Assembly (NCBI GenBank): GCA_035633215.1
Contig: DASQFI010000048.1
Location: 124,001 to 188,000, forward strand
Direction: 5' to 3'
Origin: DASQFI01 sp035633215
GTDB taxonomy: Bacteria > Acidobacteriota > Vicinamibacteria > Vicinamibacterales > SCN-69-37
Length of the DNA: 64,000 nt
Made by a program: the position numbers and the translations under genes. The notes under the pieces are model-generated. The model did no database searches, was not told the DNA's origin, and saw nothing but the letters and a program-made list of their open reading frames with translations. This document shows, piece after piece, positions 39,034 to 47,496 of the stretch. Position 1 is the first letter of the stretch, and the number at the start of each line of letters is the position of its first letter.

Positions 39034-41778
39034 CTACTCGCTCGAAAGGGCCCGCACCGGATCGATACGCGTCACGCGCCGCGCGGGGATCGTGCCAGCG
39101 GCCAGCGCAACGACCACGATCCCGACGAACGCGCCGCCAAGCATGACGGGATCAGTCGTCGTCACGCCGTAGAGCAGGCCGTTATGGGATCCGGGAACCA
39201 GGTACAGTGCGTTGCCAATCGCGCGTGCGATCGCCAACGCGACACCGACCCCGAGCAGCCCGCCAAGCACGCCTAGACGTCCGGTCTGCCACAGCGCCGC
39301 GCCAATGAGCCGCGACGGGCGCGCGCCGAGGGCGAGGCGAACGCCCAGCTCGCGCGTCCGCGCCTGGACGTGGTACGCAACCGCTCCGTAGACGCCGATC
39401 GCCGCGAGGAAGAGCGCCACGCCGGCGAAGCTCGAGATGAGCAGCAGGTTGAATCGATCGTTCTGCAACGTGCTGGCGACGCGCTGATCGAACGTCGCCG
39501 CGCTCGTCACCGGCACGGCGGGATCGATTCGTGCCACGGCGTGCCGAAGCGGATCCATCACGTCTGCCGGGGGAACGCCGGCACGTACGACGAGTTCGAT
39601 CCGCGGTGCCGTCATTTGTGCGAACGGCACGTAGATATTTCCGAACTCGATTTCGTTCACCCCGACGTCCTTGACGGTCGCAACCACGCCGACGACCATC
39701 AGTGCGCCCGGCCGATTGGTCCAGGGTGTCCGCGCGCGGGGCAGTAGCTCGATGATCCGGCCGATCGGATTCTCGTCACCAAACGTCTCGCGGGCAACCG
39801 ACTCGTTGACCACCGCCACCCGCGGCGCGCCGGCGACGTCCGCGGTCGAGAACGCGCGACCTCGGACGATCCGCATGCCGAGAGTTCGGAAGTAGTCGGG
39901 GCTCGCGGCACGCAGGATCGCATCCGACTCCTTGCCAGGTTCGGGGCGCGGCTGACCCGCGGCCGCAAAATTGACGACCGGTCCGCTCCCGAGAGGTGAG
40001 CTGGTGCCGATGGCGGCGTCCTGCACGCCCGGAATTGCGCGCGCGGCCTCGACGAGCCGGTCCGCGTATGCGCGAACCGCAGCCTCGCTCGCGTATCGCG
40101 GCCCGCTCAGCGTGGCTCGAACGGCCATCGCGTTCGTCGGATCAAAACCGAGCGGCACGTGCGTGAGCGCGACAAAGCTTTTCACGAAGATGCCGGCGCC
40201 CGCCAGCAGCACGACGGTGAGAGCCATCTGCGCCATGAGCAGCAGGCCGCGCAGGTGGCCTTCCGCGGCGGAGTGGCCCGCGCGGGCGCCAGGCGCCAAC
40301 GCACTCGACAGATCGACGCGCCGCGCCATGACGAGTGGCGCCAGCACGAAGACCACCGTCGTCAGGCCCGTGACCGAGAGAGCGAAGGCACAGACCCGCA
40401 GGTCGATCGGGATGCTGGTGCCGCGGGTGAAAAAGTCGGCCGGAAGCTGCCCGGTGAACAGGCCCACGGCCCATCGCGTCATCAGCACCGCGCCGGCGGC
40501 AGCAGGCAGCGCCAGCAAGGCGCCTTCGACAAGGAGTTGCCGCGCAAGCGCGGTCTGGCCGCCGCCGAGGGCTCCGCGCAGGGCGAATTCACGCGTGCGC
40601 CGAAACGCGCGGGCGAGGAGGAGCGTCGCGACGTTCACGGCGCTGAGGATCAGTACGATGAGCGACCCGCCGAGGAAGAAGTACAACGGCCGCCGGTTGA
40701 AGTCCGGGAGGGACTCCTGAAGATCCGCTACGACGATCGAATGGCTGCCGCGGCCGCCCGGCGTCCCCTCGGCCAGGCGCGTCACGACGGCCTGCAGTTG
40801 CACACGGGCCACGGCCGCGTCCCCGCCCGGTCGCAGTCTGCCGATCGCGCTAAAAAACGCCGGCTGCGTGCGATCGAGGAATGCCGGATCGGTCTCGTCG
40901 AGCGCCACGAAGAGGTCGGGATCGCCCCCGAGCGAGTCGTCGGCGGCCACGACGCCGGTGATGACGAAGGTCTCCGCGTCGAGCGTGACGGTGCGTCCTG
41001 TAACAGACGGGTCAGCGGCAAATAGACGACGCCAGGTGCGATCGGTGAGGACCGCCGGCCGCGATCCGCGCGCGTCGTCCGCCCTGAAAGTGCGCCCCAA
41101 GATGGCTCGGCGCCCCAGCGTCGCAAAGAAATTCCCGCTCACTTTCGTGACGATTACGGATTCGGCCGTCTCGAGCCGGAGCACCTGCCGCGCTGTGTGG
41201 CTTTCGCCGGCCAGATCGGAGAAGGCAGGAGCCCCCGACCGCCAGTCGAGGAACTCGGCGCCGGAAATCGCATCCGCGCGCCCGTTCGGTTCCCGCGAAT
41301 AGACCGCGACCAATTGTTCTGGATGTGGAAAAGGCAGCGGTTTCCACACCTCCGCATCGACGACGCTGAAGACCGTCGTCGTCGTCGTCACCCCGAGCGC
41401 GAGGGTCAGCGTGGCAGTGAGCGCGAAGGTCGGCTCGCGCCGCAACCCTCGCAGGCCGTATTTGATATCGCGCCAGAGCCAATCGATGCCTCCGGCCTTC
41501 CAGGCTGACCCGAATCGGATGTCGCCCACCGCGCGCCGGGGGTCTGCGGTCGCGCTGCCCGGCGGCTGTCGTGCCGGCATGACCCGCAGACGCAGCAGGT
41601 GCGGCGTTCCGCGCAATGCCTCGCGCCAGTACCGCAAGCGAGCCCGGGTGAGGGCGGCAAACGGAGGGGAGGCCGCGTCGGCTCTCATGAGCTCGTCCAG
41701 GTCGTCGAGAATGGCCTGCCGCAGCTTGGGCGGCGCGACGAGCCGCACCCAGAGCCGTGCGAGCCGCGGCGGCGTCAC
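39034..41778 (-). CDS. ADOP-family permease, MacB/FtsX-like (PadR-linked)
   Basis: 914 residues from a GTG at 41778 that overlaps the PadR stop (GTGA). The frame is open 66 codons further up, but that would run through the regulator. The prefix (VAPPKLRQAILDDLDELMRA, RARLRYWREALRG) leads to a linker and a MacB/FtsX-like body: LTLALGVTTTTTVFSVVDAE, VATLLLARAFRRTREFALRG, and VAYHVQARTRELGVRLALGA near the C-terminus. It ends in PARRVTRIDPVRALSSE. Cargo is unknown. It is the first permease of a PadR-ADOP-ADOP operon. Confidence 0.88.
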   Translation of the reverse strand: MTPPRLARLWVRLVAPPKLRQAILDDLDELMRADAASPPFAALTRARLRYWREALRGTPHLLRLRVMPARQPPGSATADPRRAVGDIRFGSAWKAGGIDWLWRDIKYGLRGLRREPTFALTATLTLALGVTTTTTVFSVVDAEVWKPLPFPHPEQLVAVYSREPNGRADAISGAEFLDWRSGAPAFSDLAGESHTARQVLRLETAESVIVTKVSGNFFATLGRRAILGRTFRADDARGSRPAVLTDRTWRRLFAADPSVTGRTVTLDAETFVITGVVAADDSLGGDPDLFVALDETDPAFLDRTQPAFFSAIGRLRPGGDAAVARVQLQAVVTRLAEGTPGGRGSHSIVVADLQESLPDFNRRPLYFFLGGSLIVLILSAVNVATLLLARAFRRTREFALRGALGGGQTALARQLLVEGALLALPAAAGAVLMTRWAVGLFTGQLPADFFTRGTSIPIDLRVCAFALSVTGLTTVVFVLAPLVMARRVDLSSALAPGARAGHSAAEGHLRGLLLMAQMALTVVLLAGAGIFVKSFVALTHVPLGFDPTNAMAVRATLSGPRYASEAAVRAYADRLVEAARAIPGVQDAAIGTSSPLGSGPVVNFAAAGQPRPEPGKESDAILRAASPDYFRTLGMRIVRGRAFSTADVAGAPRVAVVNESVARETFGDENPIGRIIELLPRARTPWTNRPGALMVVGVVATVKDVGVNEIEFGNIYVPFAQMTAPRIELVVRAGVPPADVMDPLRHAVARIDPAVPVTSAATFDQRVASTLQNDRFNLLLISSFAGVALFLAAIGVYGAVAYHVQARTRELGVRLALGARPSRLIGAALWQTGRLGVLGGLLGVGVALAIARAIGNALYLVPGSHNGLLYGVTTTDPVMLGGAFVGIVVVALAAGTIPARRVTRIDPVRALSSE

Positions 41779-42107
41779 CGCGAACGCTCCGGAGCGCGCA
41801 GCGGAATGCCGCGCCAGAGCCGCTGCGTGGCTTCGCGTTCCTGACGAATCGCCTCGCGACCGGCCCGCGTCAGGCGATAGTGTCGGCGGGAACGGCCTCC
41901 TCGTTCCGGTCGAGGCGGTGAGAACCAGGCCTCGGCCAACCCGAGTCTCGCCAGTCGCTCGAGTGCCGCATAACATGCCGCCACGGACGCAAAGCGACCG
42001 GTTCGACTGCGGATCTCGTCCTGAACGGTGACGCCGTACGCGTCATCACCAAGGCTGGCCAACGCGATGAGCGTCTGGACCTCGAGCAGCGGCCGATGCG
42101 CCTTCAT
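41775..42107 (-). CDS. PadR-family transcriptional regulator
   Basis: 110 residues from the ATG at 42107; a longer frame upstream reads through the promoter region. PadR features are LLEVQTLIALASLGDDAYGV, AACYAALERLARLGLAEAWF and RRHYRLTRAGREAIRQERE. It is translationally coupled to the permease by GTGA. On the minus strand, a 9-bp palindrome TTACTGTAA (42113-42121) lies just before the start codon and could be its operator. Confidence 0.88.
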   Translation of the reverse strand: MKAHRPLLEVQTLIALASLGDDAYGVTVQDEIRSRTGRFASVAACYAALERLARLGLAEAWFSPPRPERGGRSRRHYRLTRAGREAIRQEREATQRLWRGIPLRAPERSR

Positions 42108-42112
42108 TATTC

Positions 42113-42121
42113 TTACTGTAA
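42113..42121 (-). promoter_or_regulatory. Short palindrome at the padR start, possible operator
   Basis: TTACTGTAA is a perfect palindrome in an AT-rich stretch (42106-42132) unlike the surrounding DNA, five bases upstream of the padR ATG. The TAC/GTA half-sites resemble those at 10270-10298. It is too short to be sure. Confidence 0.35.
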
Positions 42122-42257
42122 CAAAAACAATTCGGCTCGAGCAACTCTGGAAAGTGAGCCGGCGTGGTGACGAACACACGAGCGTGGTGGCGGGCCACGT
42201 GGGCTGCGATTATGCTTGTCGTCGCTCATGCATCCAGGCGAGCCTGGGAGGCACGCC

Positions 42258-43826
42258 ATGAAGCCCTTCGTTTTTGCTCTGGGGCTCGCCGCGTTCGGCG
42301 CCGCCTTCTCGCCGCTTGCGTCCACGCAGCACCACGAGCTTGGCACAGTGCATTTCCCGACCTCGTGCCAGCCGGGCGTGCAAGCCGAGTTCGAGCGCGG
42401 CGTCGCGATGCTCCATTCCTACTGGTTCAACTACGCCGGCAAGACGTTTCGCGCCGTGTTGGAGAAGGATCCGACCTGCGCGATGGCCTACTGGGGCATC
42501 GCGCTCGACCTGCTCGGCAACACGCTGTCGGCCCCGCCGTCGCCGGCCCGCGCGCGCGAGGCCTGGACAGTCCTCGAGAAGGCTCGCAAAGTCCCGGCGA
42601 AAACCGATCGTGAGCGGCAGTGGATCGACGCGATTCGCGCCTACTATCGCGATTTCGACACGGTGCCGCTCGAAACACGGCTCACCGCGTACAGCCGCGC
42701 CATGGGCGAGATCACGAAGCGATATCCCGACGACTTCGAAGCGCAGGTCTTCTATGCGCTGACTCTGCAGGCGGCGGCGTCGAAGCGCGACATGACGTAC
42801 GCGTCCCAGCGCCAGTCGGCCGCGTTGCTCGAGAAGCTCTACGCCGCGAATCCACAGCATCCGGGGATCACGCATTACCTGATCCACGCCTACGACTACG
42901 CGCCGTTTGCCGACCAGGGCATCGCGGCGGCGCGCCGGTACGCGACGATTGCGCCCGCGGTCCCGCACGCGCGCCACATGCCCGCGCACATTTATTCGAT
43001 GGTCGGGCTCTGGGAGGACTCCATCACGTCCAACCATTCCGCGCTCGAGATTCAGCCGGACTACTACCACGCGTTCGACTTCATCGTCTACGCGCACCTG
43101 CAGCTCACGCAGGACACCAAGGCGGCCCACGTGATCGATCAGGCCGCGAAGACGCCGCTCCGCGGTGACCGTCCGCCGACGATTGCCGACCACACCGCTA
43201 TTGCGGCGATGCCGGCACGCTATGTCCTCGAGCGGGCGGACTGGAAGGGCGCGGCGGCGCTGCCGGTGACGTCCTCACCGTTTCGGCCGGCGGATGCGCT
43301 CACGCACTTTGCGCGCGGTCTCGGCATGGCCCGCACCGGCGACGCGACGGGTGCCCGGAGTGAGATCCTCACGATCAACTGGCTGGCCGCGGAGTTGCAG
43401 AGATCAGGTGAGGAGTACTGGGCCGATCGGCTGAGGGAGCAGGCTCTTGCGGTTGCCGCGTGGTCGATGTTGCCCGCCGGTGCAAGTGGAATAGGGATTG
43501 CGCTGATGCGCAAGGCCGCCGATGGCGAAGACGGCAGCCTCAAGCATGTCGCGATGGAAAACCGGCTCTACCCGATGCGGGAGCTGCTGGGAGATCTGCT
43601 GTTGGAGGCGAAGCAGTCAGCCGCGGCATTTACGGAATACGTGAAAGCCGTGAAGCAGCATCCGAACCGGTTCCGTGCGCTGTACGGAGCTGCGCGGGCT
43701 GCGGAGGCCGGGGGCGATCGCGTGAGCGCCGTCAGCTACTACACCAAGCTGATCGAGCTTTCCAAGGCGGGGGACGGGACCCGTCCCGAAGTGCAACAGG
43801 CGCAGGCGTACCTGCGTCAGCGCTGA
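42258..43826 (+). CDS. Exported TPR-repeat protein
   Basis: 522 residues from the ATG at 42258, with GGGAGG six bases upstream. A signal peptide (MKPFVFALGLAAFGAAFSPL) is followed by a helical-repeat protein with TPR-like pairs throughout. Examples are FERGVAMLHSYWFNYAGKTF, CAMAYWGIALDLLGNTL and YPDDFEAQVFYALTLQAAAS. The middle stretch HPGITHYLIHAYDYAPFADQ, then PHARHMPAHIYSMVGLWEDS, carries conserved histidines often seen in this acidobacterial family and might bind a metal. It is likely to be periplasmic with a scaffolding role. It is divergent from padR. Confidence 0.78.
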   Translation: MKPFVFALGLAAFGAAFSPLASTQHHELGTVHFPTSCQPGVQAEFERGVAMLHSYWFNYAGKTFRAVLEKDPTCAMAYWGIALDLLGNTLSAPPSPARAREAWTVLEKARKVPAKTDRERQWIDAIRAYYRDFDTVPLETRLTAYSRAMGEITKRYPDDFEAQVFYALTLQAAASKRDMTYASQRQSAALLEKLYAANPQHPGITHYLIHAYDYAPFADQGIAAARRYATIAPAVPHARHMPAHIYSMVGLWEDSITSNHSALEIQPDYYHAFDFIVYAHLQLTQDTKAAHVIDQAAKTPLRGDRPPTIADHTAIAAMPARYVLERADWKGAAALPVTSSPFRPADALTHFARGLGMARTGDATGARSEILTINWLAAELQRSGEEYWADRLREQALAVAAWSMLPAGASGIGIALMRKAADGEDGSLKHVAMENRLYPMRELLGDLLLEAKQSAAAFTEYVKAVKQHPNRFRALYGAARAAEAGGDRVSAVSYYTKLIELSKAGDGTRPEVQQAQAYLRQR

Positions 43827-43882
43827 CAGGCTGCTGAAAAACGCAGGCTGAAGGCAGAAGTCAAAAGACAGAAGTCAGACTG
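43827..43882 (+). repeat. Post-stop hairpin-like element followed by 14-nt tandem repeats
   Basis: Directly after the TGA stop, CAGGCTGCTGAAAAACGCAG and the next bases mirror the element at 19980 with small changes. Two 14-nt units then follow: CAGAAGTCAAAAGA (43855) and CAGAAGTCAGACTG (43869). The layout (stem, then two 14-nt steps) and the position next to a stop codon match the other copy. Confidence 0.6.
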
Positions 43883-43908
43883 GCGATGCCCTGTGAGAAA
43901 GTAGGACT

Positions 43909-44682
43909 ATGAGCAAATTCCTCCTGTCCTCGCTGTTCCTGCTGTCGCTCCTTCCGGTGCTGCCGACGAGCAGCCCACTCCAGACCCCCGACGACGTCGT
44001 CGAAAAGCATCTTGCCGCGGTGGGTGGGCGTGCGGCGCTGGGGAAGCTCACCTCGAGAAAGGCGACCGGCACGGTGACGATCACGACGCCGAACGGTGCG
44101 CTGTCCGGGCCGATCGAGATCTACAGCAAGGCACCCAACAAGACCCGCGCCTACATGCAGCTCGATCTCACTGCGCTTGGCGTGCCCGACAAGATGGTCG
44201 TGGAGCAGAAGTTCGACGGCACGGCCGGATGGACACTCAACTCGATGCAGGGCAACTCGGAGATCGTCGGCAATCAGTTGCAGAACATGCGCAATAACGT
44301 GTTCCCGAGTCCGCTGATGGGCTACAAGGCGGCGGGCACAAAGATCGAAATTCTGCCGAAGGAGCAGCTCGCCGGCAAAGAGGTCATCGTCCTGCTCGTG
44401 ACGCCGAAGGAGGGCTCGGTTGCCCGAGTCTTCTTCGATGCGGAGACCTACCTGATCGTTCGCACGGTCGCCAAGATCAGCTCGCCGGAGCTGGGCGAGT
44501 TCGAGCAGACCGGTGAGCCGTCCGACTATCGCGTCGTGGATGGCGTGAAGATCCCCTTCGCCCTGACGAATACGAGTCCGGTGCAGACGCTGACGATTCG
44601 CTTCGAGAAAATCGAGCATAACGTGGCGATCGACGATGCGATGTTCGTGGTGAAGAGTCCGATCGACGGGACCACGCGCTGA
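43909..44682 (+). CDS. LolA-like outer-membrane lipoprotein-sorting fold protein
   Basis: 257 residues. A signal peptide (FLLSSLFLLSLLPVLPTSS) is followed by a beta-rich, LolA/LppX-like domain: DDVVEKHLAAVGGRAALGKL, IEIYSKAPNKTRAYMQLDL, FDGTAGWTLNSMQGN, VARVFFDAETYLIVRTVAK, and SDYRVVDGVKIPFALTNT. These proteins bind lipid or hydrophobic ligands in the periplasm. It lacks a clear lipobox and may be soluble. It is followed after 7 bp by a TerB-like gene. Confidence 0.75.
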   Translation: MSKFLLSSLFLLSLLPVLPTSSPLQTPDDVVEKHLAAVGGRAALGKLTSRKATGTVTITTPNGALSGPIEIYSKAPNKTRAYMQLDLTALGVPDKMVVEQKFDGTAGWTLNSMQGNSEIVGNQLQNMRNNVFPSPLMGYKAAGTKIEILPKEQLAGKEVIVLLVTPKEGSVARVFFDAETYLIVRTVAKISSPELGEFEQTGEPSDYRVVDGVKIPFALTNTSPVQTLTIRFEKIEHNVAIDDAMFVVKSPIDGTTR

Positions 44683-44689
44683 TCAGTCG

Positions 44690-45208
44690 ATGCCGCTGAA
44701 GTCGCTTCGGGCCTGGCTTGGCGTCGACCGCGCCGAGACACGCGAATTTGCGCCGCTCCGCGAGACGCTCGAGGCCCTGGATCATCTCGCGCCGGACCGT
44801 GCGCGTCACCTGGCCGCGTTCGCGTATCTCCTTGGCCGGGTGGCCCATGCCGACCAGCACGTCTCGCCGGAAGAAACGCGCGCCATGGAAACGCTCGTGC
44901 GCGACCACGGACAGTTGTCCCAGGAGCAGGCGATGCTGGTCGTCCAGCTGGCGAAGACGAGCAACCTCCTGTTTGGCGGGACGGCCAACTTCCTGGTCGC
45001 GAAGGAATTCTCGGAGCAGGCGACCTACGCCGAAAAGCTCGCGTTGATGCGGTGTCTGTTCGCGGTGTCCGCGACGGAAGCGTCGATTTCAACGGCCGAG
45101 GAAAGCGAGATCCACCGTATCGCCCGAGAGCTTCGCATTGAGCAGCCGGATCTCATCGCGCTGCGCGTCGCGCATCAGCGGCATCTGCCGGGGATGTCAC
45201 GGGAGTAA
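44690..45208 (+). CDS. TerB-like protein
   Basis: 172 residues. The centre (about 38-160) resembles the TerB/DjlA N-terminal helical domain: RHLAAFAYLLGRVAHADQHV, SPEETRAMETLVRDHG, LMRCLFAVSATEASISTAEE, with the acidic A-D and E-E pairs that may bind divalent metal. No membrane segment is seen. TerB-like domains occur in tellurite and envelope stress systems and in many stand-alone proteins, so tellurite resistance should not be assumed. It is likely cotranscribed with the LolA-like gene 7 bp upstream. Confidence 0.8.
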   Translation: MPLKSLRAWLGVDRAETREFAPLRETLEALDHLAPDRARHLAAFAYLLGRVAHADQHVSPEETRAMETLVRDHGQLSQEQAMLVVQLAKTSNLLFGGTANFLVAKEFSEQATYAEKLALMRCLFAVSATEASISTAEESEIHRIARELRIEQPDLIALRVAHQRHLPGMSRE

Positions 45209-45211
45209 CTG

Positions 45212-46396
45212 CTAGGACCCAGGGATTGAAATCGCGACGATTCGTCCGGTGAGTTCCGTCACGTACACCGTGCCGGACTTCTCGTCGAGCGCCATGGAAC
45301 TTGGCGCTGTGAGGCAACCGGCGATGGTCGTCGGTGCGCTCCCCGGGTTGTCAAACTGCAGCAGGAGTCCCGCCCCGCTCAACACTGGTCCTGAGGCAAA
45401 CTGGAGCACGAGGTGATCGTCCTCGCTGCCGTCTTTCGTCTGAAGCACGTCAATCGCCGCAGTCCGGCCCGATATCAACGTGCCGTGGCTGCCGGTCACC
45501 GGATCAACCTGTTCGACGACCGAGAAGCCGGGCGGGAACGGAAACCCTCTGAACAGCGTCACCAGCAGCCTGCCGTCAGCGTACGCGATGCCCGTTGGTA
45601 CGGCTTCGACGAATGGTCCGCCGAGTCCGGGGAAGAACGGGTTGCCGATGTTCGGAAAGGTCACGAGTGTTGAGAACGATCCCGTGGGAATGTCTACTTC
45701 GCGGACCGAATTCTGGCCGCCGTCAGTCACGTAAATCTGATTGCCCACGACGACCAGATCGAAAGGATTCGAGCCGCGCACGTTTCCCGGCACTGGCGGA
45801 GCGGGGTTGGGCGTGAAGTTGGGAAAATTCACGATCAACTCAATCGTGATCTTGCCGCCGCCATTCGACAGCGTCACCTTCTCACCGCTGGCGAGTGCCA
45901 GGTGATCGGCGGATGTGAGCGTAAACGCGCCGGTCTGCTTCTCGACGCCGGCGCTGAAGTGGATAGCCAGAATCGAGCTGAAAAGGGGAGAAGACGGCGT
46001 CGGGTTGGCAAATGCCACGCCCGGCCCGCCGGGCCGGATGCTGTCCCCGATGCCGATGGCCAGGTAGAGCGTTCGCCCGCGCATGAACACCCCGGCGGGT
46101 CCGGAGGGGTCTCCGACATCGTTGAGCGCCGACGGCAGACCATTCAAAAGCGTCCGGCGGTTGCCGTCGAGATCGACGATGGAGAGGCGACCAGTGAGTG
46201 CCGCGCCAGTGCCGCTCTCGCCAACGATCAAATTGCTCTGATTGGAGAGTGTGACTCCCAGCGGGACGTTCAGCCCCGAGGTCAACTCGGAGCACTGGAC
46301 ACTCGCCTGCACACGCGTGAACGACCTGTCAGAGACAACCAGCGCGAGCGACAGGCTTACTGACATTAACAAGAGATGCCGTGTGCGTCGGTTCAT
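45212..46396 (-). CDS. Exported ScyD/ScyE-like beta-propeller protein
   Basis: 394 residues. A signal peptide (HLLLMSVSLSLALVVSDRS) precedes repeated blade-like segments: GLNVPLGVTLSNQSNLIVGE, LSIVDLDGNRRTLLNGLP, SNPFDLVVVGNQIYVTDGGQ, VPTGIAYADGRLLVTLFRGF, and MALDEKSGTVYVTELTGRIV. The NPFDL and VTDGGQN stretch is typical of the ScyD/ScyE family. It is probably a periplasmic or secreted binding protein, and nothing shows a ligand. It converges with the TerB-like gene with a 3-bp gap. Confidence 0.78.
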   Translation of the reverse strand: MNRRTRHLLLMSVSLSLALVVSDRSFTRVQASVQCSELTSGLNVPLGVTLSNQSNLIVGESGTGAALTGRLSIVDLDGNRRTLLNGLPSALNDVGDPSGPAGVFMRGRTLYLAIGIGDSIRPGGPGVAFANPTPSSPLFSSILAIHFSAGVEKQTGAFTLTSADHLALASGEKVTLSNGGGKITIELIVNFPNFTPNPAPPVPGNVRGSNPFDLVVVGNQIYVTDGGQNSVREVDIPTGSFSTLVTFPNIGNPFFPGLGGPFVEAVPTGIAYADGRLLVTLFRGFPFPPGFSVVEQVDPVTGSHGTLISGRTAAIDVLQTKDGSEDDHLVLQFASGPVLSGAGLLLQFDNPGSAPTTIAGCLTAPSSMALDEKSGTVYVTELTGRIVAISIPGS

Positions 46397-46457
46397 GAGC
46401 GTCAGCCTCCGGAAGATGAATGGTGCAACTACTTTTTGGCCCGTGGACGGGGAAATG

Positions 46458-46798
46458 TCAACGCGGCAGCCGCGCCTGCCAGTTCAGCAAGACGGTGAGC
46501 ACGGCCGGCCCCCGATCAGCTCCCGTCAAGAGTAGAAACCGCCGACCGTCCGGTGCCACATCGTACGTGGAAAGAGTGCCGGCCCGTCGCGCCGCCAGAC
46601 CGGCCCCTCGCCCCCCTCGACCGACACCTGCCAGCGCCGCTCCGCACTCGACGCCGCCTGTACATACACCTGAAAGCGTCCGGTCTCATTCGACAAGTAA
46701 GCGGTCCACCGGCCGTCGGGCGAGAACCTCCCGTCGGACTCGGCGGCCGGCGTGCCGATCACGAGTCGTGGCACGGCCCGCGGGTTGGGATCAGCCAC
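46458..46798 (-). pseudogene. Remnant of a WD40-type Ser/Thr kinase gene
   Basis: A GTG at 46798 overlaps the end of the sigma gene and starts MADPNPR, which looks like the first codons of a partner kinase. The frame then jumps to a C-terminal propeller blade (GRFSPDGRWTAYLSNETGRF, WQVSVEGGEGPVWRRDG) and stops at 46526. In another frame the usual kinase end appears: APDGRRFLLLTG, then VLTVLLNWQARLPR and a stop at 46458. The kinase domain, membrane helix and most blades are missing. I read this as internal deletion of a full-length kinase, leaving both ends, plus a second deletion or shift near 46545. Confidence 0.75.
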
Positions 46799-47411
46799 GC
46801 GTGCGCTTCTCGTGCTTCAGCTGACGAAACAGCCACGTGCGGGCAAACTTCCAGTCACGCTGCACCGTGTCCTCGGAGACTTCCAGGACTTCCGCCGTCT
46901 CACGAACGCTCAAGCCCCCGAAGAACTTCAGCTCGACGACCCGGCTCTTCCGCTCGTGTTCGACGGCCAGCGCATCGAGCGCATCGTCGAGCGCGACAAG
47001 ATCCGCAGGCGGCTCACTCGACACGGGCAGCGCTTCGTCGAACGTTACGAGCGAGATGCCGGCGCCGCGCCGCTGTGCATTTCGCTCCCTGGCGGCATCG
47101 ACGAGGATCCGCCGCATGAGCCGGGCAGACATCGCGAAAAAGTGGGCGCGGTTCTGGCAGCGCACGTTCCTGAGATCGATCAGCCGGAGGTAGGCCTCGT
47201 TCACGAGCTCCGTGGGCTGAAGCGAGTGGCCGGCGCGCTCGCCGCGCAGGTACCGCCGCGCCAGTTTATTGAGCTCGGCGTAGACAGTTGGGATGAGCCG
47301 CTCGAGGGCGGCAGGATCGCCCTGTCGCCAAGCCAGCAACAAGCCCGTCACGTCCTGGGGAGCAGGTGTCGTCACGAGGGGGAGCCTCGCCGCGGTGAGC
47401 GGTCCGGACAT
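46791..47411 (-). CDS. ECF-type sigma factor, TIGR02999 family
   Basis: 206 residues from the ATG at 47411; upstream in-frame starts would run into the divergent gene. Region 2 includes LLLAWRQGDPAALERLIPTV and LQPTELVNEAYLRLID. Region 4 has VVELKFFGGLSVRETAEVLE and VSEDTVQRDWKFARTWLFRQ. These are typical of the acidobacterial TIGR02999 sigma factors, which usually precede a Ser/Thr kinase. Here the kinase is only a remnant, so the sigma factor has lost its partner and may be free-running or controlled by another kinase. Confidence 0.93.
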   Translation of the reverse strand: MSGPLTAARLPLVTTPAPQDVTGLLLAWRQGDPAALERLIPTVYAELNKLARRYLRGERAGHSLQPTELVNEAYLRLIDLRNVRCQNRAHFFAMSARLMRRILVDAARERNAQRRGAGISLVTFDEALPVSSEPPADLVALDDALDALAVEHERKSRVVELKFFGGLSVRETAEVLEVSEDTVQRDWKFARTWLFRQLKHEKRTRG

Positions 47412-47496
47412 TCTACGCCCCGCTGGTGCGGCTTTTCGTCCGGGAATTCCGCCTTTAAGAGCAGGGCGGAATCCACCGCCCGGAGGAGACAAATGT

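Noticed and set aside
44690..45208. Tellurite resistance function for the TerB-like protein
   Set aside because: No terACDEZ partners are present; the domain alone is not evidence of resistance.
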